From NCBI GenBank assembly GCA_902781045.1, contig CACZHT010000001.1, positions 45,975 through 109,974 on the forward strand: 64,000 nucleotides of DNA. Direction: 5' to 3'. The position numbers and the translations under genes are program-made. Shown here piece after piece: positions 53,103 through 61,810 of this stretch; position 1 is the first letter of the stretch, and each line of letters opens with the position of its first letter. Under the pieces are notes generated by a model. That model was given only the letters and a program-made list of their open reading frames with translations, ran no database searches and was not told where the DNA came from. The DNA comes from an uncultured Bacteroidales bacterium (GTDB lineage Bacteria > Bacteroidota > Bacteroidia > Bacteroidales > Muribaculaceae).

Positions 53103-53681
53103 ATGAAGTTTCTGGCACTACTGCTGTTTGCACTCAGCTGGACAATCGCCATGGCGGCGCCACCACAGGGCGAGTTCTTCCCGGGGCTGGATGAAGACTC
53201 GATGAGGGTGCGGCTGCTGCAGTATGACCTGCAGCCCATCGAGGGCATCTGGCAGTACAAAGCCGAGCACATGACGCTAGGCATTGAGCGGTGCCAGGGA
53301 GTGGACGAGGCAGAGTACCGAATCATCCTCTTGCACAGCGACGACCTGGAATTGATGCCAGGCATGGTCATTGGTTATCTGGCCAGCAGCGTCGACGAGA
53401 GCAAATATCGCCTATGGCTCTACAGTGAGCGCAACCGGCTCACGCTGCATGGCCCGATGGAAGCGGTAGCGACGTTCAACCGCGACAAGGGCATCATCAC
53501 CTTCGATCCACCCCACTGGCGCGTCAAGGTTCGGGCCAACTTCATGCGCTTCTTGCCCAGCATCTTCAGGGTGGTGAGCATCACCCCAGAGAAGCAGGAA
53601 GAACGGCTGCCCATAGGCTTCAACAAGCTGTTCCCCATTGACGGCGACAATCGCCGATTCAATCGTGTGAGATACCTTTAG
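53103..53681 (+). CDS. Exported hypothetical protein
   Basis: 192 residues starting MKFLALLLFALSWTIAMAAPPQG, a good signal peptide; this ATG follows the previous stop by 14 bases. The mature part is beta-rich (EGIWQYKAEHMTLGIERCQG, YRIILLHSDDLELMPGMVIGY, YRLWLYSERNRL) and ends in a basic strand. No family recognised. Likely co-transcribed with the DUF3078 gene. Confidence 0.65.
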   Translation: MKFLALLLFALSWTIAMAAPPQGEFFPGLDEDSMRVRLLQYDLQPIEGIWQYKAEHMTLGIERCQGVDEAEYRIILLHSDDLELMPGMVIGYLASSVDESKYRLWLYSERNRLTLHGPMEAVATFNRDKGIITFDPPHWRVKVRANFMRFLPSIFRVVSITPEKQEERLPIGFNKLFPIDGDNRRFNRVRYL

Positions 53682-53709
53682 AGAGTTAATTGTTAATACT
53701 TTATAGCTG

Positions 53710-54192
53710 GTGATACGCTCTGTTTTTTGCATATTTTTGGCTATTCTGGCTGTGGGGGTGGTAGCAAGAACGCGCACCACGCAGAAGCATCTCCACAGCT
53801 CTGCTGCTATCGTGCAGACACTGGACACTACCGAAGTCGACTCGGTCGATTTGGCTGCCGGTGTCGACCCCGATGGCATCGTGATGAAAGGATACAGCAA
53901 GCGCACAAGTGACAGTAAGGAGTCATTCTTTCTGACTAGCCGTCTGAAACACCGTGTGTCGAGTGTGCGACTGTTGTTGCGCTACAGTGCCATGGATGGC
54001 AGTGTGTTGCATGAGCGGCGCGTTGTGGTGCCGGTCGACCTCAAGCCAGGCGAAACCCGACTAGTATCGGTCAAGACCTTCGATGTGCAACACCTCTTTT
54101 ATTATTATGGCAATGGCAAGCCCCGCAAGAGTGCCACGCCGTTCAAGGTGGCCTATCGCCTGACGGGCTATGACATCCCCGTGGGTAATTAA
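53710..54192 (+). CDS. Exported hypothetical protein
   Basis: 160 residues from a GTG start, 28 bases after the previous stop. Signal-like N-terminus (SVFCIFLAILAVGVVA). The remainder has strands RLKHRVSSVRLLLRYSAMDGS, RRVVVPVDLKPGETRLVSVKTFDVQ and FKVAYRLTGYDIPVG. No family recognised. Part of the same envelope run; the start is the least certain part. Confidence 0.55.
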   Translation: MIRSVFCIFLAILAVGVVARTRTTQKHLHSSAAIVQTLDTTEVDSVDLAAGVDPDGIVMKGYSKRTSDSKESFFLTSRLKHRVSSVRLLLRYSAMDGSVLHERRVVVPVDLKPGETRLVSVKTFDVQHLFYYYGNGKPRKSATPFKVAYRLTGYDIPVGN

Positions 54193-54234
54193 ACCATTTG
54201 TGCCTCAGGTGGTCTAATTCCCAAAATCAATGAG

Positions 54235-54984
54235 ATGAAGAAGTTTACACTATTATCAATCGCATGTTCCATTGTGGCTGTGCTCTTGCCACTCAAAGCA
54301 CTAGCCGTGGACTACAGCAACGAACGTCTCGACTATGAGATTGTCTACCACTGGGGCATGATTTGGAAGCATGCCGGTGATGCCACACTCAGCATTCACA
54401 AGACCAATAGCGGCTATTTCTCGCAGTTGGTGGGCAAAACACGCTCATGGGCCGACAAGGTCTATCCCGTGCGCGACACGCTCAAGTGCACGATGAACTC
54501 CAAGCTGCAGCCGCTCAAATATGAGAAGCTCACCCACGAGAAGAGCTACTATGCCCACGACATCGTGTCGTTCAGCTACTACTATGGCAGCACCAAAGCC
54601 ACAGGCACCCGCTTCCGCCCTGGCAAGCCCAAAACAGAGATAGCCCTCTCGGCCAACTGTCAAGCCTACGACATGGTGAGCGTTTTCTACATGCTGCGCA
54701 ACCTTGACTACAGCCAGATGAGTACCAGTAAACCTGTGAGCACAGTCATCTTCTCGGGCAAACAGAAAGAATACCTGACCATTACCTACAAGGGCAAGGA
54801 GAAAATCAAGATGCGCAACGGCACCAAGCGGGAAGCTTATCACATCAAGTTCCGATTCACTCAGGAGGGAGGCAAAAAGTCAAGCGACAACCTCGATGCC
54901 TGGATGTCGACCGACGCGCAACGCATCCCACTGCTGCTCGTGGGCAAGCTCCCTGTCGGCGAGGTCAAGTGCTACTATAAATGA
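54235..54984 (+). CDS. DUF3108 family periplasmic protein
   Basis: 249 residues. Signal peptide MKKFTLLSIACSIVAVLLPLKALA. The DUF3108 pattern is clear: LDYEIVYHWGMIWKHAGDATLSI, WADKVYPVRDTLKCTMNSKLQPL, YDMVSVFYMLRNLDYSQM and a final DAQRIPLLLVGKLPVGEVKCY. The family is periplasmic, beta-rich and of unknown role. Last gene of the envelope run. Confidence 0.9.
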   Translation: MKKFTLLSIACSIVAVLLPLKALAVDYSNERLDYEIVYHWGMIWKHAGDATLSIHKTNSGYFSQLVGKTRSWADKVYPVRDTLKCTMNSKLQPLKYEKLTHEKSYYAHDIVSFSYYYGSTKATGTRFRPGKPKTEIALSANCQAYDMVSVFYMLRNLDYSQMSTSKPVSTVIFSGKQKEYLTITYKGKEKIKMRNGTKREAYHIKFRFTQEGGKKSSDNLDAWMSTDAQRIPLLLVGKLPVGEVKCYYK

Positions 54985-55069
54985 TAGTTTTCAGACCAGA
55001 TTCATGTATAATCCTGCCTTAGTTGTCAAAAAAAATGATAACAGGGCAGAATTTTTCATTTCTATTTTG

Positions 55070-55077
55070 TAATTTTG
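55070..55077 (+). promoter_or_regulatory. -7 box for the aldolase gene
   Basis: TAATTTTG followed by TGG, 51 bases before the chosen ATG. Confidence 0.5.
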
Positions 55078-55127
55078 TGGTCTAGTAAAGAAATAAAGTG
55101 TCAAACAAAAATAAACAATTAGACAAA

Positions 55128-56129
55128 ATGGTAAGTTTCAAGGAGTTAGGCCTGGTCAACACCCGTGAGATGTTTGCCAAGGCAATCAATGGCGGTTATG
55201 CCATTCCGGCGTTTAATTTCAACAACATGGAGCAGCTGCAGGCCATCATCAAGGCTTCGGCCGAGACCAAATCGCCCGTCATCCTGCAAGTGTCGAGCGG
55301 CGCTCGCAAGTATGCCAATCAGACTTTGTTGCGCTACATGGCACAAGGTGCTGTTGAGTACGCCAAGGAGCTGGGCTGGGAGCATCCCCAGATTGCCCTC
55401 CACCTGGACCACGGCAACTCGTTTGAGCTGTGCAAGTCTTGCTGCGACTTCGGCTTCTCGTCGGTGATGATCGACGGCTCGGCGCTGCCCTATGAGGAGA
55501 ACATCGCCCTGACCCGCCAGGTTGTGGAGTATGCTCACCAGTACGATGTGACCGTCGAGGCTGAGCTGGGTGTTCTGGCTGGTGTTGAAGATGATGTGCA
55601 GGCCGAGGAGTCGCACTACACCAAGCCCGAGGAGGTCATCGACTTCGCCACCCGCACAGGTTGTGACTCGCTGGCTATCTCGATTGGCACAAGCCACGGT
55701 GCCTACAAGTTCACTCCCGAGCAGTGCACAGTCGACCCCGAGACCGGTCGTCTGGTGCCACCCCCTCTGGCATTTGACGTACTCGATGCCATCATGGAGA
55801 AGCTGCCTGGTTTCCCCATCGTGCTCCACGGGTCGTCGAGTGTGCCCCAGGAGTATGTCGACATCATCAACAAGTATGGCGGCAAGATGCCCAATGCTGT
55901 CGGCATCCCCGAGGACCAGTTGCGCAAGGCAGCCAAGAGCGCTGTGTGCAAGATCAACATCGACAGTGACTCGCGTCTGGCCTTCACTGCAGCTGTACGT
56001 CAAGTCCTGGCCGAGAAGCCCGGAGAGTTTGACCCGCGCAAGTACTGCGGACCTGCTCGTGACGAGATGGTGAAGCTCTACACCCACAAGATTATCAACG
56101 TGCTGGGCAGCGACGGCAAGGCTTTGTAA
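55128..56129 (+). CDS. fba: Class II fructose-1,6-bisphosphate aldolase
   Basis: 333 residues starting MVSFKELGLVNTREMFAKA. Zinc and catalytic sites: IALHLDHGNSFELC (His and Asp), TVEAELGVLAGVEDD (Glu), SIGTSHGAYKF (His) and IVLHGSSSVP (His). It splits fructose 1,6-bisphosphate in glycolysis. A GTG at 55098 would add ten Lys/Asn-rich residues; I preferred the ATG because the family N-terminus begins close to it. Monocistronic, with a strong terminator. Confidence 0.93.
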   Translation: MVSFKELGLVNTREMFAKAINGGYAIPAFNFNNMEQLQAIIKASAETKSPVILQVSSGARKYANQTLLRYMAQGAVEYAKELGWEHPQIALHLDHGNSFELCKSCCDFGFSSVMIDGSALPYEENIALTRQVVEYAHQYDVTVEAELGVLAGVEDDVQAEESHYTKPEEVIDFATRTGCDSLAISIGTSHGAYKFTPEQCTVDPETGRLVPPPLAFDVLDAIMEKLPGFPIVLHGSSSVPQEYVDIINKYGGKMPNAVGIPEDQLRKAAKSAVCKINIDSDSRLAFTAAVRQVLAEKPGEFDPRKYCGPARDEMVKLYTHKIINVLGSDGKAL

Positions 56130-56157
56130 CCAAGAGTTCTTAGCTCACCGGTAACAT

Positions 56158-56192
56158 CAAGGGTGGCATCCTCAATGTGGATGCCACCCTTG
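56158..56192. terminator. Hairpin between aldolase and the RHH gene
   Basis: CAAGGGTGGCATCC and GGATGCCACCCTTG are exact 14-base arms around a 7-base loop, with TTTGG after. It can serve both converging genes. Confidence 0.85.
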
Positions 56193-56200
56193 TTTGGTCA

Positions 56201-56419
56201 TCAGGTTTTGTCACCGACGCTCGCTTCGGGTTGAGGCTCATCTGCCTCGGTCATTCTTTTCTTCTTGGGCAGACGCCTGGCCTTGCGCAGCGCTTCGGTG
56301 ATAATCCACTGCAACTGACCGTTGGTCGAGCGGAATTCATCGGCTGCCCATTTCTCAATCGCATCCATCGTGTCACTGTCGATGCGAAGGATGAAATTTT
56401 TTGTAGCTTTCTTGGCCAT
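56201..56419 (-). CDS. Arc-like ribbon-helix-helix protein
   Basis: 72 residues starting MAKKATKNFILRIDSDTMDAIEKWAADEF. The short strand NFILRI followed by two helices is the ribbon-helix-helix DNA-binding fold of Arc-type proteins, and a basic, disordered tail follows. It lies 20 bases downstream of the SPFH gene on the same strand, so the two are probably co-transcribed. It could regulate that operon. Confidence 0.78.
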   Translation of the reverse strand: MAKKATKNFILRIDSDTMDAIEKWAADEFRSTNGQLQWIITEALRKARRLPKKKRMTEADEPQPEASVGDKT

Positions 56420-56439
56420 AGTCTGCTGTCAGGTGATGA

Positions 56440-57399
56440 TTACTGGTTGAGAGTGCCTGTGTTGACCACTGGCTGGGCCGACTCGTCGGCGCACAGCACG
56501 ACCAGCAGGTTACTCACCATCGAGGCCTTCTTGTCCTCGTCCAGTTCGACGATGCCATCGCTCGACAGCTTGTCCAGAGCCATCTTGACCATGCTAACTG
56601 CTCCCTCGACAATCTTCTCGCGAGCAGTGATGATGGCGCTGGCCTGCTGGCGGCGCAGCATCACAGCGGCAATCTCGGGAGCATAAGCCAAATAGTTGAT
56701 GCGTGCCTCGACAATCTCGATGCCGGCCATAGACAGACGTTCGTTGAGCTTGGCCTCGAGTTGCTCGTTGATCTCGTCGCCGCCCGAGCGCAGCGTCAGT
56801 TCATGTGTGTTCTCGTCGTTGTCATCGTAGGCATACTGCCCGGCCACTTGTCGCAGGGCGGCATAGCTCTGCACACTCACAAAGTCTTCCAGAGCGTGCA
56901 TCAGCCCCTTGGTGTTGCCGCCGATTGTTCCGTCTGACGAGGCCATCGTCTGTGAGTCGACCTCAAACATAGCCTTGTAGGTGTCTTTGAGCTTCCACAC
57001 CAGCACCAGACCGATCATCACAGGGTTACCCACCTTGTCGTTGACCTTGATGGGCTCGGCGTCAAGGTTGCGGGCACGCAGCGACAATTTCTTGGTGCTG
57101 TAGAAGGGGTTAATCCAGTAGAAACCCGTGCGCGTGAATGTGCCGCTGTATTTGCCGAACCATGTCGTCACCCGGGCCGTATTGGGCTCAAGCATCAAGA
57201 AGCCTCCCCATGTCAGCAGGCTGCACAGAGCCAGAATGATGCCCAGTGCTACCAGGCAGCCGGTGATCCAGCCGCCGTCCTCGATGACGATGCTCTCATA
57301 GATGCACCACACGGCAACAATGGGCATCACTATGCTAACAAACACCATGACAAAGCCGTTGAGGACCGTTCCCTTAAAATCAAATTCTTTCGTTTCCAT
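56440..57399 (-). CDS. SPFH/band-7 domain membrane protein
   Basis: 319 residues. Two N-terminal hydrophobic segments (GFVMVFVSIVMPIVAVWCI; GCLVALGIILALCSLLTW) are followed by the SPFH domain: FGKYSGTFTRTGFYWINPF, LDAEPIKVNDKVGNPVMIGLVLVWKLKD and ERLSMAGIEIVEARINYLAYAPEIAAVML, then a helical tail. SPFH proteins form large membrane rings and organise microdomains or proteases. Paired with an Arc-like protein downstream. Promoter box at 57455-57462. Confidence 0.93.
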   Translation of the reverse strand: METKEFDFKGTVLNGFVMVFVSIVMPIVAVWCIYESIVIEDGGWITGCLVALGIILALCSLLTWGGFLMLEPNTARVTTWFGKYSGTFTRTGFYWINPFYSTKKLSLRARNLDAEPIKVNDKVGNPVMIGLVLVWKLKDTYKAMFEVDSQTMASSDGTIGGNTKGLMHALEDFVSVQSYAALRQVAGQYAYDDNDENTHELTLRSGGDEINEQLEAKLNERLSMAGIEIVEARINYLAYAPEIAAVMLRRQQASAIITAREKIVEGAVSMVKMALDKLSSDGIVELDEDKKASMVSNLLVVLCADESAQPVVNTGTLNQ

Positions 57400-57454
57400 A
57401 ATCGTAATCGTTAGTGGTGATTAATTGTTTTAAAGTGATATCATTTTGATGTCA

Positions 57455-57462
57455 CAAAGATA
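57455..57462 (-). promoter_or_regulatory. -7 box for the SPFH gene
   Basis: CAAAGATA on plus, TATCTTTG on minus, 56 bases before the start. Confidence 0.55.
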
Positions 57463-57532
57463 TAAACAAAATCCATGCCAACCAAGGATTAGAGCTAAGT
57501 TTTAACACTCTTTAACAACAGTCTACTCTATT

Positions 57533-57658
57533 GTATCTCTTCAGCGATTCAGAAGAATCTCCTCTTACCCCCCTGTGCATCGAAGATGCAGAGCGGGTCG
57601 AAGACCCGATTTTGTTCGAAGCATTTTAGCGTCTCCGACGCAATCGCTGAACAGATAC
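57533..57658. repeat. Structured dispersed repeat with terminal inverted repeats (copy 1)
   Basis: GTATCTCTTCAGCGATT (57533-57549) and AATCGCTGAACAGATAC (57642-57658) pair at 16 of 17 positions. Between them are three perfect small hairpins, TGCATC-GAA-GATGCA, CGGGTC-GAA-GACCCG and GCGTC-TCC-GACGC, giving a cloverleaf-like fold. Bases 57537-57620 recur at 63899-63983. Confidence 0.85.
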
Positions 57659-57807
57659 ACTCTATTGTAACTGCCCAGAGTTTCGTTCGCAGCAAATCTC
57701 CTCTTCCCTTTGGCAAAAGAGTGAGGCTGAGCGATAGGGGTGAAACCAATGTTTGATTACTATCTGACGGCTAACACTTAACACCTACCCTCACCCTTTC
57801 CCTGCGA

Positions 57808-57962
57808 GGCCGCTGAAAAAGTACAGGCAGATAATTGATTTGCTTCACGATGGTTATATTCAAAACTAAATTTGAATAAATTATCTGCAAATTTTGTGAA
57901 ATTTCAAATTGTATTCAAAAAAATATTAGCGTAATTCGCGGTTTATTACTTTTTCAGCGGCC
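57808..57962. repeat. MITE-like nested palindromic element
   Basis: GGCCGCTGAAAAAGTA (57808-57823) and TACTTTTTCAGCGGCC (57947-57962) are exact 16-base inverted repeats. Inside lie GCAGATAATT/AATTATCTGC (57827-57836 and 57879-57888) and TATTCAAA/TTTGAATA. The interior is AT-rich and has no ORF. Confidence 0.75.
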
Positions 57963-58030
57963 TGCCCTGCTGGGGAGGGGAAAGAGTAATCGCTGAATAG
58001 AATTACTATACTATTGCACTGGATTTTGGG

Positions 58031-59935
58031 TTAGTGGCGGAGGCGGGCGATGAGGGGGGTCAGGACGGTGGCCGAGGGTTGCGCGGTGCGGGTGGCCAGA
58101 GTGATGTGCTCGCCCATGCCGCCCAGAATCTCAAACTGGAAGTCAGGGTTGTTGTCATAGTCGACCGCGGGTGGGGTCTCACCGCGCAACAACCTCACGG
58201 CCTCGGCAGTCATGGCCTCGAGACGCAGCAGCCAGGGGCGCAGGTCTTCGTAGAACAGACGGTCGCTCTCGACAAGCGAAGTCTTCATTGCCTTGAGCTC
58301 AAGGCAAGCTGTATGCACACCAGTAAGCAGGTCGATGAGCGTCCCGGGAGCAGGCCGGCCGCGCTCGACCGACCGCCAGTAGTTGGTTACATAGCACTCA
58401 AGCGCGTCGTTGTCGTAGTAGCGCAGGTGGGGTGCGACAGTGCGGAACGCTTGGGCATACCGCGGACTCAACATGGCTCCAATCGAGGCTTCCCAACTGC
58501 GGTCGTTATTGAACGCGCCAGTGTTCCAGGTGCAGTCGGCCACGCTGAACAGCCCGACCTTGGACAGCTCGCCCTGCTGCATGGGGTTGACCAGGACGGT
58601 GTTGGTGCCACGGAGCATGGCCGGCAAGCGGTCGGTGTTGATGATGTGTGTCTCGTCGCGGAAGTTGGTGTACATGTCACCCACAAAGAGTTTGGTCACA
58701 TCGTTGTCGTTGCACAGATAGTTCCACCACCAGCCGACCTCGCGGCCCAGCCAACTCTGCACCAGACCGAGGTCGTGGTTGTTGGGCACCGACCAAACAT
58801 TGCGACCGGTGATGAAGACGTTGACCTTGCCGGGCGTGGAACGCAACGACTCGTAGAATTGCTGTCCCCGGTCGAGCGACACCCAGCCATAGGCATAGAG
58901 CTGCGGCACATAGCACAGCGGTTTGACGGTGTCGGCCGGCGACGCGCCCGGAGTGTTCCAGCGGGCATCCACACGACGCTGTAATGTGGTGAGGTTGTCG
59001 GCGCACAGCCGCATCACGGCCGGGTCGGACGGCACGCCCACATCGTCGACAAATACGCCGAACTGGCGAACACCCAACCCATACATGCTCTCAAACTTGG
59101 CCATGACCTGATCAATGACCCCTGGATTGCCGGGGTCGGCAAAAGCCTGGCCGGGATGAATAGCCCAAATAAAATTGACCTTGCAGGCATGGGCCACTGC
59201 TGTAATGTCGCGCATCATGTCCTGCGACAGATAGCCTATGCGCCGCTGCTCGGGCGTGATGCTGACGGGGTAAGGCTCGCTCCAGTAGCGCGAGTGATAC
59301 TCATCGCTCTTGGCACCGTACATATAAGCGTTCATCTTGTATCGTGCCATGAAGCGGAACAGGTCCTTGGTGACCTCGGCGCTGTAGGGCACGCCATAGT
59401 AGCCCTCGACGATGCCTCGGTGCTGCACATCGGCCCAGTCGTGGATGGTGACACAGGGCATGCCGGTGTGTCCGCCGTCCAGCATCTGCTCAAGCGATGC
59501 CAGTCCGCAAAACACGGCATCGGTGTTCTCGCCCAGGATGACCACTTGCGCAGCGCCCGCCTTGTCGGCGGTGAGGCTGAGGATGTGGCGGTCATACTTT
59601 TTGAGGCTGAACAGCCCACGGTCAAGGCGCATTGCAGTGACTCGCCGGTCGGCCTCGCCTTGCGAGCCATTGATGCCCAGCAACAGACTGCTCCCTCTGG
59701 TGGTGGGCCGGGTGGACACTGTGCTGGCCAAGCCATGATCAGAAAGCACCTGTCGGGCACGCGCAACAGTCACATCATCAATGCCCTGCTCGGCCACAAT
59801 GGTGACCTGCACCGTGAACGCCGCCTGCCCCACCCCGGCCCGCTGCTCCTGTGGAACGGGATATATCTGATACACTTGCTTGGCCTGAGCCATCATGACC
59901 GCCACGGCCAGTAAGATTGCTAAAATAATTTTCAT
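58031..59935 (-). CDS. GH84 beta-N-acetylglucosaminidase, exported
   Basis: 634 residues. Signal peptide MKIILAILLAVAVMMAQA. An N-terminal GH20b/alpha-beta domain (to about 150) is followed by the GH84 barrel: GIVEGYYGVPYSAEVTKDLFRFMARYKMNAYMYGAKSDEYH, FIWAIHPGQAF, and the catalytic Asp pair in FGVFVDDVG (D297-D298). A helical region and C-terminal domain complete it. The family removes O-GlcNAc or terminal GlcNAc by substrate-assisted catalysis; relatives in Bacteroides act on host glycans. It complements the GH20 enzyme at 10432. Confidence 0.94.
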   Translation of the reverse strand: MKIILAILLAVAVMMAQAKQVYQIYPVPQEQRAGVGQAAFTVQVTIVAEQGIDDVTVARARQVLSDHGLASTVSTRPTTRGSSLLLGINGSQGEADRRVTAMRLDRGLFSLKKYDRHILSLTADKAGAAQVVILGENTDAVFCGLASLEQMLDGGHTGMPCVTIHDWADVQHRGIVEGYYGVPYSAEVTKDLFRFMARYKMNAYMYGAKSDEYHSRYWSEPYPVSITPEQRRIGYLSQDMMRDITAVAHACKVNFIWAIHPGQAFADPGNPGVIDQVMAKFESMYGLGVRQFGVFVDDVGVPSDPAVMRLCADNLTTLQRRVDARWNTPGASPADTVKPLCYVPQLYAYGWVSLDRGQQFYESLRSTPGKVNVFITGRNVWSVPNNHDLGLVQSWLGREVGWWWNYLCNDNDVTKLFVGDMYTNFRDETHIINTDRLPAMLRGTNTVLVNPMQQGELSKVGLFSVADCTWNTGAFNNDRSWEASIGAMLSPRYAQAFRTVAPHLRYYDNDALECYVTNYWRSVERGRPAPGTLIDLLTGVHTACLELKAMKTSLVESDRLFYEDLRPWLLRLEAMTAEAVRLLRGETPPAVDYDNNPDFQFEILGGMGEHITLATRTAQPSATVLTPLIARLRH

Positions 59936-59950
59936 CTGCCGAAACCTAAA

Positions 59951-60228
59951 TAACCGCGAAACCCTCGCGTAATTTATCTTCTTATGTCCTTATGTCTTTT
60001 AAAAACCGCGAATCACGCGAATGTCCTTTCAAACCGCGAAGAAACGCGAAGCAGGGGGGATTCTTAACCGCGAAGAACCGCGAAATTATTTTTATGTCCT
60101 TATGTCTTTTAAAAACCGCGAATTACGCGAATGCCACGAATCCTGCAAAAGAATTATGAATTATAAATTATTAATTATGAATTGATAAAGTGTTCTTATG
60201 TCTATTCTAAACCGCGAATTACGCGAAT
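59951..60228. repeat. Array of AACCGCGAA/ACGCGAA motifs with a 42-bp direct repeat
   Basis: This fills most of the 382-base gap 59936-60317. AACCGCGAA, often followed by TTACGCGAA, recurs many times. A 42-base unit (TTATGTCCTTATGTCTTTTA plus AAAACCGCGAAT-ACGCGAATG) occurs at 59982-60023 and 60092-60133 with one mismatch, and a partial third copy lies near 60195. No gene is seen. Confidence 0.8.
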
Positions 60229-60317
60229 AAAATTCGATAATTCTCAAATTCGTGATAAAAACTCGTGACAACAGCGAATTTCGCAAAATTTATGTCCTTC
60301 TGTCTTGACCGAATAGG

Positions 60318-61661
60318 CTAGCGGCGGCGCAGAATCTGGGTGATGCGGCCCATCTGGCTGGGGATGCGTATCTGCTGCGGGCACAGCGGCAGACAGTGGC
60401 CGCAGTCGATGCACTGCGTGGCCCGCTTGTCGGCTGGAACACCGTCGAAGTAGGCCTTGACAAAGGCCTCGTGCCGCTGGTCATAGTCGGGCGCATTCTT
60501 GGTGGGCAATGGCAGCAGTCCGCTGTGCATAGCGTCGTTGTAGACCGTGAAGTTACCGGGAATGTCCACACCGTAGGGGCACGGCATGCAGTAGGCGCAC
60601 GTGGTGCAGGGGATGACAGGGATGCCACTGATGCTGTCGGCAATCTTCTCGAGCAGGTCGTTCTCGGCCTCGGTACACTGCTCCAGTGGCGAGTAGGTCT
60701 GGCAGTTCTCCACCAGGTGCTCCATCACGTTCATGCCGCTGAGCACAGTCAGCACACCCGGCTTGCTGCCCACCCAGCGGAAGGCCCAGCGGGCAATGGT
60801 GTCGTTGGGACGCAGCTGCTTAAGCTGGTCGGCATGTCCCTCGCTCATCTTGCCCAAGGCACCGCCACGATACGGCTCCATAATCACCGCCTGGATGTCG
60901 TGCTTGGCCAGCTGGTTGTAGAGGTACTCGGCATCGGCGTCGGCGTCCTTCTCACCGCTGAGCGAGGCATGGCGCCAGTCCAGGAAGTTCATCTGGATCT
61001 GCACGAAGTCCCAGTGATACTTGTCATTGTGGTCAATGAGCCAGTCAAAGACCTCGACATTGCCGTGATAGCTGAAGCCCAGGTGCCGGATGCGTCCGGC
61101 CTTGCGCTCTTCGACCAGGAAGTCGAGCAGCCCGTTGTCAATAAAGCGTGGGTTGAAGTCCTTCATGCCGCTCTGCCCGATGCCGTGCAGCAGGTAGTAG
61201 TCGATATAGTCGGTGCGCAACTGCTTGAACGAGTTGTAGTACATCTTCTTCGACTCCTCCAGTGGCCACGTCTCGGAGCGGTAGTTCGACATCTTGGTGG
61301 CGATGTAGTAGCTCTCGCGGGGGTGTCGGCTCAACGCCGCGCCGGTGATGCCCTCATTGAGCCCGCGGCCATAGATGGGTGCGGTGTCGAAGTAGTTCAC
61401 CCCATGCGCCAGCGCATAGTCCACCAACTGGTTGACCAGCTCCTGGTTGTCGCGCGGCAGTCGCATCATGCCGAATCCCAGCAGCGAGATTCGTTCGCCC
61501 GAGCCATTCTGCACGCGATAGGTCATCTTGTTGTCGCTAGCGGCAGCCGTCTTGGGCTTGTCGTCTTGAGCCAGTGCAGCCATCGGGTTGAGTGCTACCA
61601 TGGCCCCACCCAGTCCCAGCGCGCGCAGGAACTGCCGACGGTTGAGTTGTCTTTTTGCCAT
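60318..61661 (-). CDS. Tat-exported aldo/keto reductase with ferredoxin-like C-terminus
   Basis: 447 residues. The N-terminus NRRQFLRALGLGGAMVALNPMAALA is a twin-arginine signal. The aldo/keto reductase barrel has YFDTAPIYGRG (Asp, Tyr), ATKMSN (Lys) and YLLHGIG (His), the catalytic tetrad. The C-terminal part carries CTTCAYCMPCPYGVDIPG and CIDCGHCLPLCP, which can hold iron-sulfur clusters. Such fusions are common in Bacteroidetes; cofactor-loaded folding would explain Tat export. The substrate is unknown. Confidence 0.9.
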   Translation of the reverse strand: MAKRQLNRRQFLRALGLGGAMVALNPMAALAQDDKPKTAAASDNKMTYRVQNGSGERISLLGFGMMRLPRDNQELVNQLVDYALAHGVNYFDTAPIYGRGLNEGITGAALSRHPRESYYIATKMSNYRSETWPLEESKKMYYNSFKQLRTDYIDYYLLHGIGQSGMKDFNPRFIDNGLLDFLVEERKAGRIRHLGFSYHGNVEVFDWLIDHNDKYHWDFVQIQMNFLDWRHASLSGEKDADADAEYLYNQLAKHDIQAVIMEPYRGGALGKMSEGHADQLKQLRPNDTIARWAFRWVGSKPGVLTVLSGMNVMEHLVENCQTYSPLEQCTEAENDLLEKIADSISGIPVIPCTTCAYCMPCPYGVDIPGNFTVYNDAMHSGLLPLPTKNAPDYDQRHEAFVKAYFDGVPADKRATQCIDCGHCLPLCPQQIRIPSQMGRITQILRRR

Positions 61662-61704
61662 ATATCTTTAGGTTTAGTTTTTAAACGGACCATTATCGAT
61701 GCCG

Positions 61705-61712
61705 CAAAGTTA
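61705..61712 (-). promoter_or_regulatory. -7 box for the aldo/keto reductase gene
   Basis: CAAAGTTA on plus, TAACTTTG on minus, 44 bases before the start. Confidence 0.6.
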
Positions 61713-61761
61713 CAAAAAGAATTCTAAACATACAAGCATCTTGCACTGGTTGAATAAAACA

Positions 61762-61787
61762 AGTGCCTGCCGTGGGTGGCAGGCACT
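61762..61787 (-). terminator. Terminator after the M6 peptidase gene
   Basis: AGTGCCTGCC and GGCAGGCACT are exact 10-base arms with a 6-base loop; on the minus strand TTGTTTTATT follows. Confidence 0.8.
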
Positions 61788-61810
61788 AGCATGATGGTAC
61801 ACGAATAGGG

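Larger units (their letters stand above)
57400..58030. other. Repeat-rich intergenic region
   Basis: No gene. It contains the SPFH promoter, the structured repeat at 57533-57658 and the nested palindromic element at 57808-57962, both listed. A further ATCGCTGAA at 57992 echoes the end of the first element. Confidence 0.6.

Noticed and set aside
59982..60133. Direct repeats as a CRISPR array
   Set aside because: Only two 42-base copies with a mismatch, repeat-filled spacer, uneven spacing and no cas genes.
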